Of a stretch of 52,898 nt of DNA, positions 33,218 to 42,300 are shown one piece after another. Below the pieces are notes generated by a model that was given only the letters and a program-made list of their open reading frames with translations, made no database searches and had not been told where the DNA came from. Numbering within the stretch: the stretch's first letter is position 1; the number at the start of each line of letters is the position of its first letter. The stretch spans positions 1-52,898 of the forward strand of contig CAZJAK010000007.1 in NCBI GenBank assembly GCA_964543935.1, given 5' to 3'. Both the position numbers and the translations under genes were made by a program. Source of the stretch: JAAYDK01 sp964543935 (GTDB lineage: Bacteria > Spirochaetota > Spirochaetia > Sphaerochaetales > Sphaerochaetaceae).

Positions 33218-34018
33218 CTAGCGGCTCCACCCGCGTTTCGAATTCGATTGCGAGGAGCCTTCCAACGGTCCGATGGCTTCGTGGAGTATGCCGATGAGCG
33301 GTTGATAATCGCCCTCCAGGGCGGCGATGTCGGCTTCCAGCAACCTGCGGTCGGCTGTGGCGGTCAAATCGAGCTCCCAACCGGCGGCTTGACATAATTG
33401 ATGGAAGAACACGCGCATCGTTCGAGTATTGCCGTCCAAGAAGGGGTGGAGGGCATGCACCTCCGCCATGTAATAGGCCAGATTATTGATGAAATCTTCA
33501 TGTTCCTGACCACGCAGGTAATGGTCGTCGCGCAGCTTATTGAAAATCTCATCGGCGACCTGCTCAATGTATTGCGGAAGGCAGAAGACAGTCCGGCGCG
33601 TGATGGGGATGTATCGCACGATTCCCGCGAAGGGGTAGACATCTGAGAAAAGCTTGGCATGGAGGATTTTCAAGTGATCGAAGTTGAAGGTCCATTCTTG
33701 TGGACCGGCCATGACCTCGGCCATCCGGACAGCCACGATGGCCGCTTCCACCTCGTCCAACAGCTCTTGGTCACGGATTCCGAACAGGTTCACGTAGACC
33801 TCGCTACCTTCGTAGCACCCGTCGGCCGTTTCGGTCGAGTCCGATTCGGAAGCAAGGCTGAACTCGTCGACGATGGCGCTGACCGCCTCGTCACCCGACA
33901 TGTCGTCGTCCAACACCTGTCGCACATACTGCTCGGCTTGCACAGTCATCCGATATCCTTCGGTCTCCAAGCTGAAACCGATGAAATCCACATACCGTTG
34001 CAGTCGGCTTTCTTTCAT
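33218..34018 (-). CDS. Fic-family AMPylase with N-terminal inhibitor domain
   Basis: Protein of 266 residues. The Fic core motif is HPFLDGNTRTMR (His191 catalytic, Asp195, Arg199, Arg202), with Thr198 where most have Gly or Lys. Residues 1-55 resemble a VbhA-type antitoxin: the inhibitory (S/T)xxxE(G/N) helix is present as Ser16...Glu20-Gly21, followed by a GDEAVSAIVDEF segment. The enzyme should transfer AMP to a protein Tyr/Ser/Thr and be held off by its own Glu20. Such self-inhibited forms are called class II. It has a clear promoter and is first of the leftward run toward the HAD-deaminase gene. Confidence 0.87.
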   Translation of the reverse strand: MKESRLQRYVDFIGFSLETEGYRMTVQAEQYVRQVLDDDMSGDEAVSAIVDEFSLASESDSTETADGCYEGSEVYVNLFGIRDQELLDEVEAAIVAVRMAEVMAGPQEWTFNFDHLKILHAKLFSDVYPFAGIVRYIPITRRTVFCLPQYIEQVADEIFNKLRDDHYLRGQEHEDFINNLAYYMAEVHALHPFLDGNTRTMRVFFHQLCQAAGWELDLTATADRRLLEADIAALEGDYQPLIGILHEAIGPLEGSSQSNSKRGWSR

Positions 34019-34081
34019 GCATCCTCCAGTGATGACCTGAGTCGGCTGTCGTCAATTGCCCTGACGTCCATACAGCAAAGC

Positions 34082-34110
34082 ATTATACCATCAAACCACG
34101 ATAATCCCAA
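34082..34110 (-). promoter_or_regulatory. Promoter of fic and downstream genes
   Basis: Minus-strand TTGGGA (34105-34110) and perfect TATAAT (34082-34087), spacing 17. The start site near 34075 leaves a leader of about 57 nt. Confidence 0.6.
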
Positions 34111-34133
34111 GGGTTGATTTTCCAGCCGACACC

Positions 34134-34161
34134 AAGCCCCGGACCCTTCGATCCGAGGCTT
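34134..34161 (-). terminator. Hairpin between the outer-membrane gene and fic
   Basis: A 10-bp stem with one wobble pair and an 8-nt loop lies about 35 nt after the stop of the leftward outer-membrane gene and before the fic promoter. It lacks a U-run, so it may be a Rho-assisted or stabilising structure. Confidence 0.4.
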
Positions 34162-34195
34162 AGTTCCACTCTCCTCAAGCACCGGGATGCGTTCG

Positions 34196-35203
34196 TCAGA
34201 ACCAATAACCCAATCCGAAGCGGACAATCCCTGTCAGTTCATAGGGCACCAAGGCACCACTGAACAGCATCCGCGCCTCGGTGTTCATCCCGATGGTGAA
34301 CGAGGATCCAAGCTTGTAGCGAAGCCCGACATCCACCACCGGTCCATAGAACCAGTTGATGTCGGTCGAGTCGAACGGAAGGACGCTCCCGCCATTCAGA
34401 TCGGCGTAGGGAACTACGACAGCTGCCCCGAGACCGACCTCGAAGGAGACTTTGTCACCGGCAGCGAAGTCAAGTTTAGCCAGCGCGTGGACATTGCCGA
34501 AATGAATCTTGGTACTCGAACTCTCGTATGCTTCATAACCAACGCCAGCCTTCAAGCCCAAACCGAGTTTGGAACCAAAACCGACCATGTTGTCGACCAC
34601 CAGGTTCACTGCCGCCGAAGGCAGGATCATGGTCCGCATGGCGGGATAGGTACCGCTTGGATCAAACCATGATTGCAGGATGTAATTGTTGGCCACCCCG
34701 CCTGCAAAGCCAGAAAGCTCAAGCCCGACGCGCGTAGTGGAAGGCTTGGTCGGTTCCGCCGGGACGTCGACCGGAGCCGGTGCGACGGCAACCGCTTCGG
34801 GTTGGGCCACCGGTTGGCTTTCAACAGCGGGCTGTTCGGCAGCGGGGGCTTCCGGTAACGGGGCTTGGGCCACATTGGTGGCAACCGTACCCGAATAGGC
34901 GGCCGCATCGAACGGATACTTTCCGCTCGGGCCCCATATGCTTCCGTCCAATGTCTGCTGGACGAACAGCACATGATCGACAGAAGCATCAAGCGGGCCG
35001 GATGTGAAAGAGAGCACCGACGCATCGACGACGGTCCAGAGCCCTTCGATCTCGTTGTCCAGCTGATATCTGAAGGCCGTCACGCCTGGCTGGGTTGCTT
35101 TCCAAGCCCATGTGATGGAGACTTCTTGAGCGGCGAGCAATGTGCTGCTGGCTAAAAGGGCCACTGCAAGCACCATAATAAGCGCATGTCTCGGTAATTT
35201 CAT
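34196..35203 (-). CDS. Outer-membrane protein with Ala/Pro-rich linker
   Basis: Exported protein of 335 residues with three parts. A signal peptide ends near ALLASSTLLA-A (residue ~25). An N-terminal domain (~26-105) is followed by an Ala/Pro/Val/Glu-rich linker of ~60 residues. The C-terminal half looks like a beta-barrel and ends in FGLGYWF, the aromatic finish of outer-membrane proteins. A GGAGG precedes the ATG. It has its own promoter. The layout suggests a membrane barrel with a periplasmic or surface domain on a flexible tether; function unknown. Confidence 0.8.
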   Translation of the reverse strand: MKLPRHALIMVLAVALLASSTLLAAQEVSITWAWKATQPGVTAFRYQLDNEIEGLWTVVDASVLSFTSGPLDASVDHVLFVQQTLDGSIWGPSGKYPFDAAAYSGTVATNVAQAPLPEAPAAEQPAVESQPVAQPEAVAVAPAPVDVPAEPTKPSTTRVGLELSGFAGGVANNYILQSWFDPSGTYPAMRTMILPSAAVNLVVDNMVGFGSKLGLGLKAGVGYEAYESSSTKIHFGNVHALAKLDFAAGDKVSFEVGLGAAVVVPYADLNGGSVLPFDSTDINWFYGPVVDVGLRYKLGSSFTIGMNTEARMLFSGALVPYELTGIVRFGLGYWF

Positions 35204-35231
35204 CTGTTTGATCCTCCATGGAGACACCATC

Positions 35232-35260
35232 ATAATACCCTGAGCGGTCGAAGAGGACAA
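35232..35260 (-). promoter_or_regulatory. Promoter of the outer-membrane protein gene
   Basis: Minus-strand TTGTCC (35255-35260) and TATTAT (35232-35237) with a 17-nt spacer, close upstream of the gene. It begins just after the end of the flavodoxin gene. Confidence 0.55.
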
Positions 35261-35275
35261 GCTGAATGCCCTGCT

Positions 35276-35734
35276 TCACTGGACGATCCGCAACGCCCAT
35301 GCCACAGCGCGTTCGACTTCGCCTTGAGCCAAGGGTCCTTGCGAGCCTTCAACATGCAAACCGATCGGGTCGGCAACCGCCACGGCCCCTTTGCGGACCA
35401 AACTTGCCGACAACGGGACGGCGGCGTACCCGAACGCCTTGGCCAAAAGGGAGAACAAGCGTGAGTTCGCCGTGGCCGCATCCATCCTGGTATCGAATAC
35501 CGCCACCCGCTTGCCCGCCAAGGATTCCTTGGGAAGGCTGGCCAAAAAGCCTGTCATTCCCTTGGTCGGTCTGAACGCCCTCGTCGGACATCCGAATATA
35601 AGCAGGTCGGCTTCCTGCACGTGCGCCACGTCGGGCGAGTCGTAGGCCACCGCTTTGGCTTGGCAGGCTTTCGCGATAGCCTCAGCCACAGCTTTTGTAT
35701 TGCCGAAATATGATTCGTACACCACCAATGTCAT
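35276..35734 (-). CDS. Flavodoxin-domain protein
   Basis: Protein of 152 residues starting MTLVVYESYFGNTKAVAEAI, the FMN phosphate-binding pattern (ESxxGNT) of flavodoxins. A central IFGCPTRAF segment corresponds to the isoalloxazine-binding loop. It likely acts as a small electron carrier or oxidoreductase component. GGAGG lies 8 nt before the chosen ATG, which places the phosphate loop at the normal distance from the N-terminus; the frame upstream to 35782 is not needed. Monocistronic by appearance. Confidence 0.85.
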   Translation of the reverse strand: MTLVVYESYFGNTKAVAEAIAKACQAKAVAYDSPDVAHVQEADLLIFGCPTRAFRPTKGMTGFLASLPKESLAGKRVAVFDTRMDAATANSRLFSLLAKAFGYAAVPLSASLVRKGAVAVADPIGLHVEGSQGPLAQGEVERAVAWALRIVQ

Positions 35735-35794
35735 CGAAGGCACCTCCATGACAATTCTATCATCTATGGGGAAGGGCGACAACCCAGCCTTTGC

Positions 35795-35823
35795 TTGCCA
35801 ACCGGCAAGCGCTGCAGTATGCT
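35795..35823 (+). promoter_or_regulatory. Possible promoter of the LOG-family gene
   Basis: TTGCCA (35795-35800) and TATGCT (35818-35823), spacing 17. The start site would fall next to the ATG at 35831, which has no clear ribosome-binding site, so a leaderless message is possible. Confidence 0.35.
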
Positions 35824-35830
35824 TGCGGTC

Positions 35831-36415
35831 ATGGTCACCCGTAGCATCGCAACGTTAGGTCTGTTTTGCGGTTCATCCGAAGGTTACCGGACGGTCTACC
35901 GGGAAGCAGCCTTGGACTTGTCACACGTGCTGATCGAACGGGGCGTCTCGTTGGTGTACGGAGGAGGCGGCATAGGACTGATGGGCGTGGTCGCACGGGC
36001 CGTGTCAAAGCGGATTCCCTCGCTAACCGGTGTCATTCCGCGCATGTTGCATGAGAGGATCCCTGCCCATGCCGGCGTGGAGGATGCTTTGATTGTCGTG
36101 GAAGACATGCATCAACGCAAAGCGAAGATGTACGACCTGTCCGATGCATTCATTGCCTTGCCGGGCGGACCTGGAACGTTGGAAGAGATCATGGAGACCT
36201 TCGTGTGGCTGCACCTCGGCTACCATCGCAAGCCGGTCGGCCTGCTCAACACGGCTGGGTTCTTCGATGATTTGTTGCGGTTTCTCTCGCACAGTGTCGA
36301 GGAAGGCTTCCTCAAGCGGCAATTCTTGGATTGTTTATGCATCGACGACGATCCTGGCGTGTTGCTCGACAAGCTCGCTAGTGTGGACTTGCACCTTCCG
36401 TCGAAAATCGGTTGA
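35831..36415 (+). CDS. LOG-family (TIGR00730) nucleoside-monophosphate phosphoribohydrolase
   Basis: Rossmann-fold protein of 194 residues. The signature PGGPGTLEEIMETFVW (PGGxGTxxE) and the upstream GGGGIGLMG are typical of LONELY GUY proteins, which cleave the base from nucleoside 5'-monophosphates, in plants activating cytokinins. In bacteria the physiological substrate is usually unknown. ATGs at 35795 and 35819 are alternatives, but MVTRSIATLGLFCGSS best matches the family N-terminus. Confidence 0.88.
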   Translation: MVTRSIATLGLFCGSSEGYRTVYREAALDLSHVLIERGVSLVYGGGGIGLMGVVARAVSKRIPSLTGVIPRMLHERIPAHAGVEDALIVVEDMHQRKAKMYDLSDAFIALPGGPGTLEEIMETFVWLHLGYHRKPVGLLNTAGFFDDLLRFLSHSVEEGFLKRQFLDCLCIDDDPGVLLDKLASVDLHLPSKIG

Positions 36416-36466
36416 AACCGCTACATCCTCTGCATGAAACCAGCTATACTAGTCAAGGGGTGCGGG

Positions 36467-37453
36467 ATGGAGCAGAAGAACGGCCTGCGGATTTCACGCC
36501 GGGCCATCGTTGACTACCTGTGGATCATCGTCGGATCGTTGATTGCAGGAACAGGAATCGCCGTATTCACCACACCGGCCAAGATTGCCGGGGGCGGGGT
36601 GAACGGCATTGCCACAATCCTCTATCACACGTTGGGATTTGAACCGGGAATGGCCATGCTGGCCATGAACATCCCGATATTCATCGCCGGAATGAAAGTG
36701 TTCGGACCCAAGTATGGCTTCAAGTCTGCGGTGGGTATGTTGTTGTTCTCGCTCTCGGTCAGCTTGGTCGGGCAAATCGTCGGATACGAGGGCATCATCG
36801 CCTATAATGATTCGACCGACGTGCTGCTTTCAGCTCTATTCGGTGGCATCTTCATCGGTGCCGGAATCGGTTTGGTCTTGAAAAGCGGAGCCAACACCGG
36901 CGGGACCGACATCCTGGCCCAGATACTCAGCCGTTATACCCCGTTACCGCTTGGGACCAGCTTGTTGCTGACCGACGGATTGGTTATCCTCTCGTCCGCC
37001 TTCTTCTTCGGCATCGAACGGGCCATGTTCGCCATCATCACCGTATACTCCTCCACCCAAGTGATCAACTATGTGATCATGGTGATGGGGACCAAGTACG
37101 CCAAGACCGTCTACATTTTTAGCGACAACATCGACATCATCAAACGCTTGATCATCGATGAACTGCATCATGGCGGGACCGTGTTCAGCGGGACGGGCAT
37201 CTACACCGGACGGGAACGCAAGATGCTCATGGCGGTCATCCCCAACCAACAAATCTCGTTGCTCACCTCGATTGTCCACCGCAACGACCCGAAAGCTTTC
37301 ATGATCGTCCAAGAAGCCTACCAAGTGCTTGGCGAGGGTTTCAAACCCATCACCACTGCATTGCCGCCAGCTAGCGATCCGCCCAAGCATCCGTCGTCGG
37401 CAGCCAAGCAGATGTCGGCCTCCATCAGGCCCAAACAAAGAAAAAAGTCTTGA
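36467..37453 (+). CDS. YitT-family membrane protein
   Basis: Membrane protein of 328 residues with about six hydrophobic segments (YitT, DUF161) and a cytoplasmic C-terminal DUF2179 domain around residues ~215-290 (FSGTGIYTGRERKMLMAVI). A basic, disordered tail rich in Pro, Ser and Lys follows. The motif TPAKIAGGGVNGIA near the first helices is typical. The family is common in bacteria but its function is not established; transport is often assumed. AAGGGG precedes the ATG. A TATACT at 36445-36450 may be a -10 without a good -35. Confidence 0.88.
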   Translation: MEQKNGLRISRRAIVDYLWIIVGSLIAGTGIAVFTTPAKIAGGGVNGIATILYHTLGFEPGMAMLAMNIPIFIAGMKVFGPKYGFKSAVGMLLFSLSVSLVGQIVGYEGIIAYNDSTDVLLSALFGGIFIGAGIGLVLKSGANTGGTDILAQILSRYTPLPLGTSLLLTDGLVILSSAFFFGIERAMFAIITVYSSTQVINYVIMVMGTKYAKTVYIFSDNIDIIKRLIIDELHHGGTVFSGTGIYTGRERKMLMAVIPNQQISLLTSIVHRNDPKAFMIVQEAYQVLGEGFKPITTALPPASDPPKHPSSAAKQMSASIRPKQRKKS

Positions 37454-37462
37454 CCGGCCTGA

Positions 37463-38368
37463 TTAACGCCACAATTGCTCGGGATAATACCCCGCAGCGA
37501 TCTTCTTGCCGATCTCTTCCTTTACCGTCTGGCGATCCTCGACATAGGTCATGCCGAACCACCGCTCGTCGGTCGTGTAGAACTTGATCTTGCCCTGCCC
37601 GCTCACCACCAGATCGCTCGCTCCCTCGGGGAGGTAGCATTCAGCTTTCTCAGAAGCGATGTTGGTGGCGATGAAACGGTCGAAATAGGCTTGGAAGGAA
37701 TCGAGGGCCGCCGGGGAGAACCCGAAAAAGTTCATCGAGACCCACTCGTTGCCGGTAAGGGTGCGCACTTCGCCATCGAGTGCGCTGAGGATGTGTTCTC
37801 GGTCATGGTAAATCTTGGTGTTCTCGCGCATCGACACCAGATAACCGTCCTTGACGGTGCAGATCGCCCGCGAGACCGATCCGCTCGGACTGGTGGTGTT
37901 GCGCAGCACATACCCGACCATGGCGTGCTCGCTGGAATCAGCAGAGATGGTGGAGAGGTGAGACGCCATCACTCCATAGGCGTGCCGGCCATAATAATCG
38001 TCGGCATTGATGACGCAAAACGGTTCATGCACGGCCTGCTTGGCACAGAGGATGGCATGGATGGTGCCCCACGGTTTTTTGCGGTTGGCCGACAAGGCGA
38101 CTTGAGCGGGACTCAACAGCGAGTCGAGGCTTTGAAACACGTAGGAGGCGTCGAAGTTGCGGGCGATCCGGTCGAAAATCCGTTCGCGGAAATCATGTTC
38201 GATATCCTTGCGGATGATGAACAGGACCCTTGCGAACCCGCTGAGCATGGCATCGTAAGCCGAATAATCCAATAACGCTTCGTTGTGCAGCCCGACTCCA
38301 TCGATCTGCTTCACCCCGCCGTAGCGGCTCCCCATGCCGGCCGCCAACACCAATAATGTCGGTTTCAT
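37463..38368 (-). CDS. Nucleotidyltransferase (sugar-1-phosphate type)
   Basis: Protein of 301 residues in the NTP_transferase family. The nucleotide-binding LAAGMGSRYGGVKQ lies at residues ~8-21, and INADDYYG holds the metal-binding aspartate. It should couple a sugar (or other) phosphate to an NTP, giving a nucleotide-activated precursor; the specific sugar is not clear. GGGAGG precedes an ATG at 38368, with a GTG three bases earlier. It is convergent with the YitT gene (9 nt between stops). Confidence 0.82.
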   Translation of the reverse strand: MKPTLLVLAAGMGSRYGGVKQIDGVGLHNEALLDYSAYDAMLSGFARVLFIIRKDIEHDFRERIFDRIARNFDASYVFQSLDSLLSPAQVALSANRKKPWGTIHAILCAKQAVHEPFCVINADDYYGRHAYGVMASHLSTISADSSEHAMVGYVLRNTTSPSGSVSRAICTVKDGYLVSMRENTKIYHDREHILSALDGEVRTLTGNEWVSMNFFGFSPAALDSFQAYFDRFIATNIASEKAECYLPEGASDLVVSGQGKIKFYTTDERWFGMTYVEDRQTVKEEIGKKIAAGYYPEQLWR

Positions 38369-38439
38369 CACTTCCTCCCGGACGCATCCGCACGGAAGTA
38401 TAGCATGAAGCGTATAAGCGATAAAGCAGGAATGGAATT

Positions 38440-39006
38440 TCAGTCGGTGGAGACTTCCACCGTGATGTTGGCTTGGTAGTAGCCAGAGGCAAGTTCCTCG
38501 AAGTCGAATCCTTCACCCGTGGTCGGGAACGTGATGACGATGCTGCCGGTTTCCCGGTAGCGGTTCCCGTCGGTGACACCTATCGATTTCTCGGCCACCT
38601 TGCTCTCCCACTTGATGTTCTTGGCTTGTGAGAATTCACTCAGGACACTGAGCCTGAAGGGGATGGTCGACTCTTTTTTCTTGAGGTCTGTCGTCTCGTC
38701 GTCGATGTACCTGAACATGAATTTATCGTCGCGGAATCCGGCTGTGGTGGCGGGAATGATCCTGAGTTGATAGGCGACATCGGGGCTGTTCGAGAAGAAT
38801 TCGTAGGTGGCTATCTCCAATTCCCGGCCAGCCAGATCCTCGTTGAAGACAATGGGAGCCTGTTGCTTGAGCTCGAGGGTGAAACTCTCTTGCAAACCGA
38901 TGATGCCGTTGATCGGGATGGTCTGGATGAACAGGGTCCGGGCAGGCAGGAGCGCACCTAGGACAAGCATCAGCACAAGGATAGCCGTCCGCTCCTGTCT
39001 CTTCAT
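38440..39006 (-). CDS. Secreted protein of unknown function
   Basis: Protein of 188 residues with a signal peptide (MKRQERTAILVLMLVLGALL, cleavage likely after PAR or later) and a predicted beta-rich mature domain of about 165 residues. Acidic and aromatic residues are spread evenly; no cysteine. It is 71 nt upstream of the nucleotidyltransferase on the same strand and could be co-transcribed. No family recognised. Confidence 0.7.
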   Translation of the reverse strand: MKRQERTAILVLMLVLGALLPARTLFIQTIPINGIIGLQESFTLELKQQAPIVFNEDLAGRELEIATYEFFSNSPDVAYQLRIIPATTAGFRDDKFMFRYIDDETTDLKKKESTIPFRLSVLSEFSQAKNIKWESKVAEKSIGVTDGNRYRETGSIVITFPTTGEGFDFEELASGYYQANITVEVSTD

Positions 39007-39039
39007 GCTCGCCCCTCCTGGCGTACTTTTACAACAGTG

Positions 39040-39220
39040 TACTTGATGACATAGTAGTAAAAACCGTTACAGATGTCAAGAGATAAGAATAAAAAGTAAA
39101 TAAATTTACCAATATTAGCAATTAATTTATCTTATTTTATTATTTTAATTATAGTTACACCATATCTACATATGACATATTAACAAGTTTTCCACACAAT
39201 TGTCTAAAAAAATGTTGGAT
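39040..39220. other. AT-rich intergenic patch
   Basis: The 301 nt between the secreted-protein gene (start 39006) and tRNA-Arg hold no gene. Bases ~39050-39200 are strikingly AT-rich compared with the rest of the window and full of short A/T runs. One TTTTCCACA (near 39188-39196) resembles a single DnaA box. The right end carries the tRNA promoter. It may hold upstream promoter elements or protein-binding sites; I see no repeats or reading frame in it. Confidence 0.6.
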
Positions 39221-39262
39221 AGTAGCCTTCTCTTTCCAGCGCCAGTTCTCCGTATGCCGCTA

Positions 39263-39291
39263 TTGACAAGAAATCCCGTTGCCCCTAGCAT
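39263..39291 (+). promoter_or_regulatory. tRNA-Arg promoter
   Basis: Perfect TTGACA (39263-39268) and TAGCAT (39286-39291), spacing 17, placing the start about 10 nt before the mature tRNA. Confidence 0.6.
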
Positions 39292-39307
39292 ACAGAAGTT
39301 CCGCCAT

Positions 39308-39381
<74 letters not shown>

Positions 39382-39398
39382 CTTCAGCGATAAAACCA

Positions 39399-42300
39399 TC
39401 ACTCCAGATCAACCGCCTTGGTGAATGCCAGGCGGTTTATGGTATCGCCAAGCCCCAATTGGCCGTGGTGGTTCAAACCCGCCCCCCAAAGACTCATGTT
39501 GTGCAGCATCACCACCGTGTGGCCATAACCGGCAGCAATGTCGAAAGCCTTGGCTCCGAGTGCGACGACCTGCACAGCAACGAGTCGATCGGTGGTCGTG
39601 CCGTCACCCAATTGCCCATAAGCATTGTCGCCGAAGGTCCATACCGTTCCGTCCGACTTGATCACAACCGAGTGGTAATCACCTGCTGCCACACGAGAGA
39701 CCCCATCCATGACGAACGTAAGTTGGGTTTTGTCTTCTTTATTTCCAATTCCCAACTGCCCCGAGGAATTCAAGCCTGTGGCGTACAACCGGCCGTCCTC
39801 CAGCAGGAACAGCACATGGGCACCGCCCACCGCCACCTGTTTCACATCACGGACCGGGGTGTTCGTCGAAGCGTAGACGATCGGAACCGCACCGTCGGAG
39901 AACTCGTTGGTCGTGCTTCTTCCCAGCTGCCCGTAGCGATTGTAGCCCGCACCCCACAGTGAGCCGTCGGCCTTCTTGTAGAAGGTATTGAAGGCACCTG
40001 CCCACACCTGTACCACATCGCTGGCGATTTTCACGAATGATTCCTGCGGGGCAGTGTCTTCGATGACCAATTGGCGCAAACCGTTGTACCCGGCCCCATA
40101 CAGGTCCCCGTTGTCGAGCAGAACCAGACTGTGCACCAAACCGGCCGCGACCTCGACGGCATTCCCTGGGAGGGTCGCGTGCAGGAACACCGAACTGTCC
40201 GAATCAACCGATTCAGGGTCGCGACCTGCCCCCAGTTGACCATAATAGCGGTTCATCCCCGAAACCCACAACGTGCCGTCTTGGTCGGCGACCAAGGTGT
40301 GGGCAAGGCCGGCGGCGATTGAGACAGCATTGAAGGTATGTAACGATTCGCTAAAGACCGAACTCTCTGCGGTAGTGCCCACTCCGAGTTGACCGCTGTC
40401 ATTCATGCCGCTCACCAAGAGCTGTCCAGTGGAATCGACAACAACGGTATGGCTGTCGCCGGCGCCGACAGAGAGCTTGCTGTCGGACGGCACCACCCAC
40501 TTGGCATACAAGGTGGTTGGGCCGAGCACGGTATCAGAACTGAAATCCCACGCTTGCAAGAGGAGCGGATCTGCATACCATCCCGCAAACTGATAGAACG
40601 CATCCGTCGGATCGGTTGGCTTGGTTGCCAAACCATTGAAAACAACCTCCTGGGGATCGATGCCAGTTGCATTGAACACAACCTGATAGATCTGTGGCGT
40701 CCAATGGGCATACAACGTCATGCTGGCGGTGACCGAAGCGTTGAAGTCCCAAGCATCACCTCCGGTCGGGGTATCGAACCAACCGGCAAAGACGTATCCA
40801 GTCCGATCAGGAACGGATGGTTCTCCGACTGGGTCCTCGTAATCGACCAACACCGCTTGTACCGCAGATCCCCCTTGGCTGTTGAATTGGACCAAGTGCT
40901 GGTCGGGCAACCATTGGGCAGTCAAGTACAGATCCTCGTAGACCCGGTCTGAGCCGAAGTTCCACAGGAGTCCGCCAGCGGGTCTCCCCCAGCCTCCAAA
41001 TGATGATCCGTCTTTCACTGGCTTAACAGGTTCGGTCAACAAAGTACCATAATCAACAGAGATGGAGGATGGACCGGCAAATGTTCCACCAGCAGGATCG
41101 TAGGCCACCGTGAAGCCTTTTACTTTCCACTGGGCATACAGCACCAGCGCATGGGGCGGCATGGTCAGTGTTGCTCCGGCATCCCAGTGCTGTCCGCCTC
41201 CGTCCGCAGCTTCGTTCCAACCGGTGAAGTCATGTCCGGTTTTCGCCATGTCTCCGATACCGGCAACAGCCAACGTTGCATCTGTTGTTGTCACCAGTGC
41301 GGCGGGGATCGTGCCCCCGTCGTGTCCGTTGCCATGGTACGACAGCCGATAATCGTTGGGAGTCCAGATGGCGTAGAGGACCACGTCACCATCCGGGACA
41401 GAGAGTGTGGCGGACGGCCGGTAGGGCGCTCCGGTCCCATCACTCTTTGTATTCCACTCTTTGAATGAATAACCAGCTCGTGAGAATGTGTTGTTCAATA
41501 CCTGCACGATTTGATCGTATTCGTAGTCGGTGGGATCAGCGGGCGGCGATCCGAAAATGCCGTTGCCATCATAGGACAGCGTGTGCTTGTTGACCGTCCA
41601 CTTAGCATGAAGCGTTGTCTGGGTTGTGATTGCATCCGAGAAGTTCCACGGGACGGTCAAACCTGAATCGGCAAACCATCCGGCGAATGTCCGGCCCGTG
41701 TATGTCGGGTCACTTGGACGAGTGACGGCCGTACCGTGGGCGACTTGCACTTCAGAGGCGGGCTCGCCGTTGCCAAAATTGAAGTAGACGGTGTATTGTT
41801 GCCGTTTCCAGACAGCATACAGGTTCAGCGACTCACTTTGCATCGTAAAGGTGTCCCCTGGCTTATAGGTGGTTCCAAAATCTTCGTCTGCTGCGGTATT
41901 CCATCCATCGAAGTAATAGCCGGTTTTGAAAAGGTCGGCTATGTTGCCCTGCACCTCGATCTGGGTCCCTTCAGCATAATCTCCCGGCGAGGGCACACCT
42001 CCGCCGTCGGCACCATTGCCGTCATACGCCAATTGGTAGCGGGTCTCTTGAGTCCATTGGGCATACAGGAACACTTCATGAGCCGGCATCGGGAACACGA
42101 CATGCATCACGTAGGTCAAGCCGGTACCGTCGGCTTCAGTGTTCCATCCCGCGAAGTCATAACCCTCTCGAACGAGGTTCCCTGGATTGCCTTGGACATC
42201 GACTTCGCTGCCAAACTCATGCCAGCTGGGACTTGGGGCAGAACCGCTGGTGACGCCCTCGGCACGATAGGTGACCAAATACTCCAACGGCTCCCACACG

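Noticed and set aside
39040..39220. AT-rich patch considered as a replication origin
   Set aside because: Only one loose DnaA-box match and no dnaA, dnaN, rpmH or similar genes nearby.
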